A stretch of DNA of 64,000 bases from Myotis daubentonii (taxonomy: Eukaryota; Chordata; Mammalia; Chiroptera; Vespertilionidae), in the NCBI RefSeq assembly GCF_963259705.1, contig NC_081846.1, positions 59,945,722 through 60,009,721 of the forward strand, in the 5' to 3' direction. The translations under genes and the position numbers were made by a program. The notes beneath the pieces are model-generated. The model did not search any database, was not told the origin of the DNA, and saw only the letters and a program-made list of their open reading frames with translations. Numbering within the stretch: position 1 is the first letter of the stretch; each line of letters starts with the position of its first letter. Positions 10,754 through 21,282 of the stretch are shown piece after piece.

Positions 10754-11436
10754 CTAGAGGCCCGGTGCATGAAATTTGTGCATGGTGGGGGGTCTCCTCA
10801 GCCCAGCCTGCACCCTCTCCAATCTGGGACCCCTCGGGGGATGTTTGATTGCCAGTTTAGGCCTGATCCTGGGGACCGGCCCAAACCGGTAGTCAGACAT
10901 CCCTCTCACAATCCGGACCACTGGCTGCTAACTGCTTACCTGCCTGCCTGCCTGATAGCCCCTAACTGCCCCCCTTGCTGGCCTGGTCACCCCCAACTGC
11001 CCCTCCTGCCAGCCTAGTTGCCTTCAACTGCCCCCCCCCCCCCGCCACTGGTCTGGTCACCTGTAACTGCCTCTCTGCCAGCCTGGTTGCCCCCAACTGC
11101 CCTGCCCAGCTGGCCTGGTCATCCTAAATGCCTCCTTGCTGGCCTGGTCACCCCTTGCAGCCCCCACTGCTGAACTAGTCACTCCCAATTGCCTCCCCCG
11201 CCACCCTGGTTGCCCCTAACTGCCCCTTCCCCACTGGCCTGGTTGCCCCTTACTGCCTCCCCTGCCGGCCTGGTCCACCCCAACTGCCCCCCCTGCAAGC
11301 CTGGTTGCCCTACACAGCCTGCTGTTCGGTCATTTGGTCGCCCCTCACTAAGACCCCTGCCAGCCTGGTCACCCCAGGCAGCCTGCTTGGTCGTCCTTTT
11401 TGTTGTGATGGTCACTTAGGCTTTTAGGTATATAGA
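10754..11436 (-). mobile_element. Non-autonomous Helitron (HeliBat type) with internal minisatellite
   Basis: On the plus strand it starts with CTAGAGGCCCGGTGCATG (complement of the Helitron 3' end, with the hairpin half-sites GTGCATGAAATTTGTGCAT) and ends at TATATAGA (complement of the 5' TC end). There is no Rep/helicase reading frame. The middle is a GC-rich tandem repeat shared with the Helitron at 30698-31360. Confidence 0.9.
10940..11385. repeat. GC-rich minisatellite inside Helitron
   Basis: About a dozen diverged units of roughly 33-36 bp, each resembling GCCTGGTTGCCCCCAACTGC. The same unit, inverted, fills the Helitron at 30698-31360. Confidence 0.85.
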
Positions 11437-12293
<857 letters not shown>

Positions 12294-12311
12294 CGTTTAA
12301 TCTAGTCAAAG

Positions 12312-12425
12312 TGCTATATTTATCAGAGAGAAAAGTGAGACTCAGAGAAGTAAGCTTAGGTTAATCTCAGGGTTGTACAGCTAATTAATGACAAAGGTAT
12401 GACTAGGTTAGTGCTAGTTAGTGCT
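12312..12425 (-). mobile_element. MIR SINE fragment, antisense (ancient)
   Basis: GTGAGACTCAGAGAAGTAAG, then a 'gtacagcta..taatgacaaagg' pattern, matches the order of the MIR core read in reverse (gaaactgaggctcagagag ... cacagctagtaagtgg). Confidence 0.55.
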
Positions 12426-12911
12426 TTTTTTTCCCCACCTCTTAAATTTTATTTTTCAATTACAGTTTACATTTGTATTTGTTTCAGGTTTACAACAAGT
12501 GGAGTAATTAGACACTCATAAACTTTACAAAGTGGTTACCCCGATACTTTAAGTACCCATCTGGCATCACACATATTACAAGATTACTGACTACATTTCC
12601 TATGCTGTACTTCCATACCAGCACGATTCTGTAACTACCAATCTGTACTTCTCCACCCCTTCACCTTTATCACCAGACCCTCAACTACCCTCCCCTCTGT
12701 CAAGCATCAGTCTGTTCTCTGTTTCTATTTTGTTTGTTTGTTTATTTTGCTCTTTGGTTCCACCTGTAAGTGAAATCATATGGTATTTGTCTTTCTCTGT
12801 CTGACTTATTTCACTTAACATAATGCCCTCTAGATTTATCCACGTTGTTGCAGTTGGTAAGACTTCATTCTGTTAAGGCCAAGGAATATTCCATTGTATA
12901 TATGTACCAAC
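12424..12911 (-). mobile_element. L1 3' part of a 5'-inverted (twin-primed) insertion
   Basis: Minus-strand L1 from near the end of ORF2 through the 3' UTR to an A tail (T run at 12425-12432). It ends on the left at the tail and on the right at the complement of GTACATATATACAATGG. The preceding L1 segment lies next to it in opposite orientation (12912-14945) and stops at that same L1 position, the hallmark of twin priming. Confidence 0.8.
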
Positions 12912-13174
12912 TTCTTACACTATATAAATAATGAATGAATTCAAAATGGATTAAAGATTAAATGTAAGACTCAGAACCATAAAAAAATCTAGAAAAAAAA
13001 AACATGGGCAGTAAAATCACTGACATTTCTCTTAGCAATATTATTTTTCATATATTTCCTTAGGCCAGGGAAACAAAAGAAAGGGACTGCATCCAACGAA
13101 AAAGGAAACCATCAACAACAAATAAGATAACTTACTGAGTGGGAGAAGCTATTCCAGACAAGGATACATCTCAT

Positions 13175-13888
13175 TGTTATGGGTGAAGGTCTTGGGGTGC
13201 CATGAGGAAAAGAATTTCCTGAGGTACCCATGGAAGCATGGGGTTTCATGTATAACTTTATTGATGATGTAAAATTAAGAGGGTTCCCCTCCAAGTTCCT
13301 ATCATCTCTTTCTGTCTCACCATGGAAGAAATCCAATCTAATCTTCAGGAGGACCAGAGTTAAAGCCACTGCCCAGAATTTCTGCTCCATAGTAAAGTAC
13401 AGTCCAGTCCAGCATCTGGCTAGCTTGGCTTGTGTTCCAGCTACAGTCCATTGCATGTGGTGTTCGCACAGCTATGGGGCCATGCAGCTGCTTAAGGCCA
13501 CATGGCTATGGAAAGAGAACAGGCAAGTGAATGAGCAAGAAGCCAACAAAAGTGATAACAAGAGGCAGAGAGAACAAGAGTGCAAGTGCAAGATAGATGA
13601 AACTCTTTGTCTGAGGATTTTAACTTTCCAAGATTTTGCGTGCTTCTGACGGGGTCCACCCACTAACCAATCCACTGTTCCCAGGCTATACTGACAGGTA
13701 AGCATCTCCCCTTCATTAACTCAAGTTCTACCATGCATGTGCCTATCTCCCTCTTTGTTCGATTCCCTCCCCAAGTGATCTGCAGGGAATGGACCAGTGG
13801 TTCCCTGGAAAGCGTGAAGCTGTAGTTTCCTGGTGAAGGTGCCCTGATGACCATGCTTATAATGTGGGCCTTCCATTTGCTAATTACA
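13175..13888 (-). mobile_element. Probable solo retroviral LTR, antisense, inside L1
   Basis: A 714 bp block interrupting the L1. Read on the minus strand it starts TGTAATTAG and ends CCATAACA, giving TGT...ACA termini. A polyadenylation signal lies in a suitable place near its end (complement of AATAAA, 13257-13262). No gag/pol/env frame. I could not confirm the short target duplication, so the exact ends and the LTR family are uncertain. Confidence 0.55.
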
Positions 13889-13980
13889 ATGATAATACCA
13901 TAAGGGGTTAATATCTAAAATTTATTAGAAACTCATTCAACTCAACAACCAAATAAACCAAACAATCCAATTAAAAAATG

Positions 13981-14196
13981 AGCCCTAACTGGTTTGGCTC
14001 AGTGGATAGAGCGTTGACCTGCAGACTGAAGGGTCCTGGGTTCGTTCCAGTTAAGGGCATGTACTTTGGTTGCTGGCACATCCCCAATCGGGGGTATGCA
14101 GGAGGCAGCTGATCGATGTTTCTCTCTCACCGATGTTTCTAACTCTCTATCCCTCTCCCTTCCTCTCTGTAAAAAATCAATAAAATATATTTTTTT
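13981..14196 (+). mobile_element. VES-type SINE inside L1
   Basis: Complete SINE with the A-box region GGCTCAGTGG, a slightly altered B box, CCCTCTCCC and an AATAAAATATATT tail. It interrupts the L1 phrase AATTAAAAAATGGGCAGAG; AAAAATG is repeated at both ends. Confidence 0.92.
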
Positions 14197-14583
14197 AAAA
14201 ATGGGCAGAGGACCTGAATAATTACTTCTTCAAAGAGGACATACAAATGGCCAATAGACATATGAAAAGATGCTCAACATCACTAATCATTAGAGAAATG
14301 AAAATTAAAACCACAATGAGATGTCACCTACACCTGCATGAATGGCTGCCATACATAAATCAACAAGTAACAAATGTTGACAAGGATGTGAAAGGGAACC
14401 TTCTTGCACTGTTGGTGGGAATGCAGACTGGTGCAGCCACTATGGAAAACAGTATTAAAATTCCTCAAAAAATTAAAAATGGATCTGCCTTATGACCCAG
14501 CCATTTCACTTCTGGGTATATATCAGAAGAAACACAAAATATTAATTCAAATGAATATGTTCACTCCTATGATCATTGCAGCA

Positions 14584-14878
14584 TCCTATATAATAAAAGC
14601 GTAATATGCTAAGTGTCCAATCGGTTGACCGTTTGATGGACTGTTCAGTCGGCTGCTCAACCAGTCACTATGACATGTACTGACCATCAGATGCAACGAC
14701 TGGTAGGTTAGCTTGCTGCTGGGGTCCAGCCGATTGGGACTGGGTGAGAGGCCTGGACACTGGACACGCCCTGGAGCCCTCCCGCAGTCCCTCCCTGACC
14801 AGCTCGGGGGGATCGGTCCGATTGCTGGCCAAACCAAAGGATCCCACCCATGCATAAATTTGTGCACCGGGCCTCTAG
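14584..14878 (+). mobile_element. Non-autonomous Helitron inside L1
   Basis: A 295 bp element, 5' TCCTATATAATAAAAGC, 3' hairpin then GGGCCTCTAG. It sits exactly between A and T of the L1 phrase GCA/TTATTTATAATAGCC, with no target duplication, as expected for Helitrons. Its middle resembles the Helitron at 63719-64000. Confidence 0.95.
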
Positions 14879-15227
14879 TTATTTATAATAGCCAAGATAT
14901 GGAAGTAAACAAATTGACCATCAATACATATATACAATGTTTGCTTGAATTTTAATATAATTTCACTCTCTTGCAGAGATATCCTGAGAAAAAGGAGCTA
15001 TTAAACTTTTATCCTGTTAACAATACATTTTCTTGATTTTTATCAAATCTAATGCTTCTGCTTCCCTGACTCTTCTTCTGAGCTATCAATCTCTATTTAA
15101 ATCCCTAATAGAACAGAAATTTAAATATATACAATATATAGAATATACTTTTAAAAATATGATTGTGTGAAATAGGTTGATGATTTCTGGAACATTTTGA
15201 TTGTTATAAAACATATTTTTGGAATTA

Positions 15228-15392
15228 TCTATAATAATAAAAGCATAATATGCTAATTAGACCAGATATCCTTTCTGATGAAGCTGGTGCTGAGCAGGAA
15301 GCCCAGGTCCTGGGTGCCAGAGGGAAGCCGGTGCCGGCAGTCGGGGGAAGGAAGGCCTACTTTTGCATGATTTTCATGCATCGGGCCTCTAG
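15228..15392 (+). mobile_element. Short non-autonomous Helitron
   Basis: A 165 bp element: 5' TCTATAATAATAAAAGC, a 3' hairpin around GCATGATTTTCATGC, and terminal CTAG at 15389-15392 followed by T. Confidence 0.9.
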
Positions 15393-16000
15393 TGTAATAT
15401 ATATGATAGCAAGGAAAATGTTTTCTGTAGAATTTTAATTTCAAGAAAATGTATCTCAATAAATTGGATAAAGAGTAATAAAATCCTTTTTAAGAAAAAA
15501 ATTATATTATCTATTTTTTCTCTTTTGTCTCAGAAGAGAGTCAAAATTTTGTCTTATTAAGAAATCATTAAGCAAAGCAATCTAGAGGTTTATTAGTGTA
15601 TGTTAAAATCAGTGAAGTGTTTGTTTCAGTTTGTAATCCCAACCAAAAGAATGTTAGTCATGAGTTTTGATACAATATGTGAGTTTTAACCTGTTACTAC
15701 TGTGAGGTAGAACAAACTTTCCTTTACCTCAAGTTTCTTCTGGCTGGTCTAATAATCAAGTAGACATGAGATAGATTAACAAGAACAAATAACCAAATTT
15801 AGTACATACATATGTATTGGAGACCTGCATACATGAGAGAATCAGAGACCTCATGCAGAAGAGGTTCTGAGATAGGAAGGGAACATGGGTATATAAAAAA
15901 TCCTGCACTAGGGATAGGGGTCTTCAAAAAGTCATCGCAGGATGATAAGAAGAGTGGAACTTCAGCAAATAGAAGTTGTCCTACCCTATAGATAGGTCAA
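15393..16000. other. AT-rich DNA, nothing recognised
   Basis: No gene or repeat that I can name. Confidence 0.5.
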
Positions 16001-16015
16001 AAGAAGTTATCTCCA

Positions 16016-16235
16016 TCCCTGACTGGTTTGGCTCAGTGGATAGAGCATTGGCCTGTGGACTGAAGGGTCCCAGGTTCGATTCCGGTCAAGGGCATGTACC
16101 TTAGTTGCTGGCATATCCCCAGTAGGAGATGTACAGGAGGCAGCTGATCGATGTTTCTCTCTCATGGATGTTTCTAACTCTCTATTTCTCTCCCTTCCTC
16201 TCTGTAAAAAATCAATAAAATATATTTTTTAAAAA
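16016..16235 (+). mobile_element. VES-type SINE, young
   Basis: Full SINE with GGCTCAGTGG, GGTTCGATTCC and an AATAAAATATATTTT tail. Perfect 15 bp duplication AAGAAGTTATCTCCA at 16001-16015 and 16236-16250. Confidence 0.95.
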
Positions 16236-16729
16236 AAGAAGTTATCTCCAATAATATCTTATGGATAAGCCTCTAATTTAAATTCTTCTAGGTACTTAAG
16301 GGGGTTGGAGGGTGCAGAAGTTTCTCTTGAGCTTGTGGCTAAAGTTGCTTTTAGCTTAAAAAAATCTGCATATCACAGAGCACATCTTGGAGTGATTCAT
16401 ATTGGATCCCCACACTATGCCAGTAATAGACATTTGATAAACACTGAGTAATTGAATAACACTAATGGCAAATTCTTTATTGTTTGGACCAAAGTGAAAA
16501 AAAGCTCATTAATTTCAGGTAAATTTAATTTCTAATAGATTCTGCACATAGTTAATAAAAGCTTGAAATACATGAAATTCTTCAGTCCTTTGTATGAAAC
16601 TTATGAACAATAGTGAAGTATATATTTTAGATATACTTATTAAAAAAGCGAGAATTGCAATCTTTCTGTAAACATTTATTTACAATTCATACATCCAGGA
16701 CCCCAGTCCATCCTTACATAATAGGATCA

Positions 16730-17140
16730 CTCTATATCTATCTTTAGGAGGTTTGCTGTTTTTCACTTGACAAAGTATCTTAGAGAACTTTCCAAATCAG
16801 TGCATTGAGATATAGGCTTTGGACTTATAATTTATTAAACAGATCCTTATTTCCATATTTCATTATAAACTGTGTTGTGAATATTTCTCAGTCTTCACAC
16901 ATGTGCAGATAAAGGGGAAAGAGAGATGGAGAGAGACAGAGAAAGAGAGAGGAGGAGAGAGAGAGAGAGACTAGAAGTTAAAATGCCAGGACAAAATTGA
17001 TGCATTTTAATGCATAGACAATTTTAATTCCCACCCAAAATGGATGTACAATTTCATACTTCCATCAAATGTGTGATGATATTCACTTCCTCACATATTT
17101 ATTAATAGTAGATATTGTTGTTTTCTTCAGTGATGATTGA
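16730..17140 (-). mobile_element. Ancient L1 fragment, antisense
   Basis: The minus strand resembles the end of an old L1 ORF2, for example 'ctgatttggaaagttctct' followed by 'gtcaagtgaaaaa'. A GA-rich tract (16917-16970) interrupts it. The remaining DNA from 16251 to 17500 shows nothing else. Confidence 0.5.
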
Positions 17141-17499
17141 AAAACAATATATGCCACAAATTTTTTATGTTAATTCTTAATTATTTAAAAATACTTATAA
17201 TAAAGAAGTTATAAACAACAAAAAAAGATTATTTTAGGCTTAGGTAACATACCTATGAGGCATGAAAGGGTCTATGTGGCAGATTACCTCATCTTCTTTT
17301 CGGATGAAGGATTACCTCATTGGTGCTAGCCAGAGAATTCTACACTGACCAGTTAAGATTCTATTACTGGGGAAGGTTGCTACCACAATTAGGTTAGGTA
17401 TTAAGTCTTGGTTTGATTAGCACAAGTGACTATTTGGGCTTTTTGTTTCTTTTTAATGGATTTGGCTCTTCTTTTGTGAACTAGAGTAAACTATTTGAT

Positions 17500-17590
17500 A
17501 CCAGAATTTCAGTTGTTTGATCTACAAGTCAGGAATGATATTGACTATCTCACAGAGCTGTTGTAAAATAAAATAAATGAAAGTTCATAA
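17500..17590 (+). mobile_element. MIR fragment (ancient)
   Basis: The order matches the MIR core end: 'ctacaagtcaggaatgatattgact', then 'cagagctgttgtaaaat'. Heavily diverged. Confidence 0.45.
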
Positions 17591-17602
17591 AGCATCACAC
17601 AC

Positions 17603-17797
17603 TATTTTTTAAATATTTCAATTGATTTTTAGAGAGAGAGGGAGGGAGGGAGAGGGAGAAAGAAAACATGGATGTGAGGGGCTTCCCTTTGCATGCTCCT
17701 TACTGGGGATTGAGCCCTCAACTGGGCCATGTGCCCTGACTGGGAATTAATTGAACCATGGGACAACACCCAGCCAACTGAGCCACACCGGCCAAGG
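17603..17797 (-). mobile_element. VES-related SINE, antisense, older
   Basis: Complement of the SINE: GA-rich tract, then 'actggggattgagccc', ending with the complement of the tRNA-like head (AACTGAGCCACACCGGCC). Imperfect duplication around CATCACACACT / CATCTCACACT. Confidence 0.85.
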
Positions 17798-17999
17798 CCA
17801 TCTCACACTTTTTAAAGCTGAAATTTTTATGTCTCCTTCTTAAATGTCTCCATGAAGCAGAACGCCTTGATGTTGACTTTATCTCCATACATTTCTGGAT
17901 CTTTCTCTGCCCCCCGCCCCCTCCTTCAGTCTCCACTAAACTTTCACAGGCTCTGTCATCCTCTCTCACTTAGCTCCTGGCAATAGACTCAAAAATAAT

Positions 18000-18430
18000 C
18001 TTTGGTCTTTGTTCCTATACCCACCCCCATCCCCAATTGCTGCCAGAGTTATCTTTCAAAAATGAAGCTGGTAATTTTATTGTATCTCTAATCATCCTTT
18101 AGTTTGGTCTCCCACTCTCCAAGTCAGCTGCACTGGGCTGCAAATTATGCGAATACTCCATGTAGTTTCACCATGTCCGGTTCTTTTATGCTGTTTGTTC
18201 TGCCTGAAATTACTTTTTTTCCTTCTTAGTTTGACAAAATCTGATTGGTCCATGGTGTTTAGCTCATATAGCACCTTCTCTGATATTCCTTTACTCATAC
18301 TTTATATAAAGTATTTTCACAAAGGGTTACAGCCCATTGCCTTGATTCCCTCTCTCCTGATAGATGGCACATTTCTACTTTGAGGGAGGAGGTTCCGTTT
18401 TTTTCTATGTTGAATTCCAAGAACGTAGCA
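18000..18430 (+). mobile_element. Ancient LINE2-type 3' region
   Basis: The order of phrases (CCAGAGTTATCTTTC, then a tract like 'ctgtttgttctgcctgaaatt') resembles old mammalian LINE2-like 3' sequence, as at 37560-38275. Strongly diverged; family assignment is tentative. Confidence 0.4.
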
Positions 18431-19093
18431 CAATGTGTAGTTTAACATATGGGATTTTAAATTGCACGGTTCTGGAAATCAGAGAGCTCCTATTTAATTA
18501 ATTGTATTAATAAGCATATTCTGGTTGGGCATGAAATTCATAACAATTCTTTTTCTCTGTTTTATGCTGGAAGCCCATCAGGTTGCCTTTGCCTTCAAGC
18601 TGCACTCATATGTTTAGCATTCTTACTAGATTGGGGGGAATATAATCATTTCACATTTAACACTAACATTCTTCATATCTCACTGTCACCTTTGTTCTTC
18701 CCCTACATGGTGCTGTAGTTACAAACGAAAGTGTGAATAATAACATTTGGAAAGCAACATTCTGGTGCTTTGTTAAGAAAGAGTGTTACGCTGGTTAGCC
18801 TCTACCTTTCACAATGTAATTATCTAACATCAATCACTTAGCTAATAGGATGGTTACTTTTAATCTATAACTTTCTTTGAAATGATATGACTTAACAAGA
18901 ACTGCACGTTTCGAAACAAGAAACCTAATTAGAAGTTGCAGAGAAAAGATAGACAAATCTTTACCAGAATGTGTATGTTCATTTCTCCCTTAGATTCACA
19001 TAGACTACCTATGGCTCTTAACAAGAATTCTTTTTAAGGACAGCAAGCTATCGCTGTAAAGTTATATAATAGTCCTCTGAGGTTATTGCGAAA
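18431..19093. other. Non-coding DNA, nothing recognised
   Basis: No gene, RNA or repeat that I can name. Confidence 0.5.
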
Positions 19094-19513
19094 CTAGAGG
19101 CCCAGTGCATGAAATTTGGCGGGGGGGGGGCGTCTCTCAGCCCTCTCGTAGTCTGGGACCCCTTTCGGAGATAGCCACCTACCGGCTTAGGCTCGATACC
19201 CCCAGGGATCAAGTCGAAGCCAGCAGGCAGACATCCCTCTCACAATCCAAGATCCCTCACTCCTTACCACCCACCTGCTCGCTCCTTACTGCTCAGTTCG
19301 CTGCTCCTTAGTGCTGCTGTGGAGGGGGAGAGGCTCCCACCACTGCTGCTGCTATTGCCAGCCGTGAGCCCGGCTTCTAGCTGAGCGGCGCTCCCCCTGT
19401 GGGAGCACACTGACCACCAGGGGCAGCTCCTGCGTTGAGTGTTTGCCCCTGGTGGTCAGTGCACATCATAGCGACTGGTCATTCTGCTGTAACGGTCACT
19501 TTTATTATATAGA
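19094..19513 (-). mobile_element. Non-autonomous Helitron at edge of LTR
   Basis: A 420 bp element. It starts CTAGAGGCCCAGTGCATG and ends TTATTATATAGA on the plus strand. It contains an inverted pair of ACTGACCACCAGGGGCAG-type sequences near 19409 and 19446. The DNA on its right is an LTR that appears to continue on its left. Confidence 0.9.
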
Positions 19514-20108
19514 TTCCTACCAAACTAAAGGGGTTCATTTGCTAGGGTGCATCAAAGCCCAATAAGGTATGAACAGGAGTTTGCAGCAAAGAAAGTAGTA
19601 AAGGTTTATTTAGGGAATTGACTACAAGTCCAGAGCTACAGGTGAGCTCCTCTATACTCACACCCACACCCACCCCACCCATGGCCTATAGGGCAGTGAT
19701 GGCGAACCTATGACACGTGTGTCAGAGGTGACACGTGAACTCATTTTTTTTATTGATTTTTCTTTGTTAAATGGCATTTAAATATATAAAATAAATATCA
19801 AAAATATAAATCTTTGTTTTACTATGGTTGCAAATATCAAAAAATTTCTATATGTGACACGGCACCAGAGTTAAGTTAGGGTGTTTCAGAATGCTGACAC
19901 GCCAAGCTCAAAAGGTTCGCCATCACTGCTAGAGGGAAAAGATTTTATAGGGGGAAATCATTAGTCATGGAAGCTAGGGAGCTGGGATTGTGGGCTCTCC
20001 TGATTGGTCGGGAACAGAGTAGGGGATAATTGCTCACTGCATCAGGTCCAGAAGTCAGCCATGGTGTTTCCTATCTGGTTTTGTGAGGATGTGGTCCTTA
20101 CACTAACA
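19514..20108 (-). mobile_element. Retroviral LTR, antisense, interrupted by a hAT element
   Basis: Minus strand reads TGTTAGTGTAAGG ... ACCAATCAG (CCAAT box) ... TATAAAATC (complement at 19941-19949) ... AATAAACC (complement at 19603-19610), the expected promoter and polyadenylation order of an LTR. No viral coding region is next to it, so it is probably a solo LTR. Exact 3' end uncertain because of the Helitron. Confidence 0.65.
19694..19928. mobile_element. hAT-type miniature transposon (MITE)
   Basis: A 235 bp element with inverted ends CAGTGATGGCGAACCT and AGGTTCGCCATCACTG. Flanked by 8 bp CTATAGGG (19686-19693) and CTAGAGGG (19929-19936), a 7/8 match; 8 bp is the hAT duplication length. 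No transposase. Lies inside the LTR. Confidence 0.9.
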
Positions 20109-20786
20109 TGGGTCTGGTGCTGAAATATAACTGATGTCAAAATGTTACCTTAGTCTGACCAAAACTCTGTTATCATAGTCAATAGACTTGAGGCTTTATT
20201 CTTAAGAAAGTTTGACACTGACCTAACTGGAATGGAATGTTCTAAGGGCTTAATGATGAAGGAGGTGGACATGCAGTATGGTGGAAGGATTTGGTAGGAA
20301 GGAGGTAAGTGAGTCATAGTGCTGTTAGACTGGACAAAGCTAGCTTGAATTAAGGAAAAAGTCATATTAAAAAATAAAGTTCCTGTGTGCTTACAATATA
20401 CTTCTTAATTTGGTTTAAAATTTTACCACCAAAGTAGTGAAATAGAAGTTCCAAAACAAGAAGTTTTTGTTTGTTTGTTTGTTTGTTTAATGATAGAAGG
20501 AAATGATAATAAACAAAACATATGTAAAAGGTAAGCAGTAGAATTTCAGTGCCTGTCATGGGGCTATTGGGAATTGAGTTGCTATCAACTCAATAAATGT
20601 GAGGATATGCACAGTAAGCTCACGCCTTTTCACCGTGCTGTGAGAAGACAAAGTTCCCAGAGACTATTTTGTACCAATGTCAGCCTACAGGTAGCTTATG
20701 TGGCTGGGCTGGCCTTTGTGTTTCTTATTATGATCACAAGACATCCTCCACAACAATCATCAGGAAACTTGAAGAAAAAAAAAAAG
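20109..20786. other. Non-coding DNA; short (TTTG)n
   Basis: Only a (TTTG)n run at 20465-20488 stands out. No gene recognised. Confidence 0.5.
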
Positions 20787-21180
20787 ATGATTATTACAAG
20801 TCCTGAAAATTACACGACACATGGGGCCACACAGGAGGTCACGTGGAGAGAGAGAACCAGAGAGAGAGAGGCCTAGTGTTTTGAGGGCTCACTTTTTATT
20901 GGTGAATTTAAAACATAAGAGCTAGAATTTAAAGAGCCAGATGAGGAAAAAAACTAGCAGCCCAAATGATCAGCTATCAAAGCAACCAAGATCTCTAAAA
21001 CAGAAGGATGTTGAGGGAGGCCTGGCTTTTTATCTGAGTTCTGTAACTGACTATAGGCTTATTCATGACAGTCATCTTTGAAGTGGATGCTTCTTTGAAG
21101 TGAATGCCTGGGCAATCAGCGCTGAAGTCAGACACTAGCATTGCAAAAGGAAAAGCCAACAGTAGAGCTTACACTACACA
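20787..21180 (-). mobile_element. Probable solo LTR, antisense
   Basis: The minus strand begins TGTGTAGTGTAAGC, has a TATA-like AGATAAAAAG, then CACCAATAAAAAG as polyadenylation signal, then a CT-rich leader. This is a retroviral LTR layout of about 395 bp. No viral gene nearby. Family unknown. Confidence 0.55.
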
Positions 21181-21282
21181 ATCACCTAGCCTGAAATTGG
21201 AATCACATGAAGCTAATCAGCAATGCTGTAAGGCACTTATGAATGTCCTTATATTATTGTAGGTTGAAAGAACAACAATTTG

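Larger units (their letters stand above)
12912..14945 (+). mobile_element. Inverted 5' segment of the same L1, broken by three later insertions
   Basis: L1 ORF2 sequence in plus orientation in four pieces: 12912-13174, 13889-13980, 14197-14583 and 14879-14945. It runs from the region encoding 'YTKINSKW' to ACATATATACAATG. It is diverged, with stops and frameshifts. The gaps are an LTR, a SINE and a Helitron, so this L1 is older than all three. Confidence 0.8.

Noticed and set aside
10940..11385. Repeated units considered as a CRISPR-like array
   Set aside because: Units are contiguous without unique spacers, diverged, and inside a Helitron in a mammalian genome.
13175..13888. Long target duplication of about 16 bp around the LTR-like block, suggesting an L1-type insertion
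   Set aside because: The apparent repeat (near 13158 and 13885) matches only in part, and the ends TGT/ACA plus AATAAA fit an LTR better. Left unresolved.
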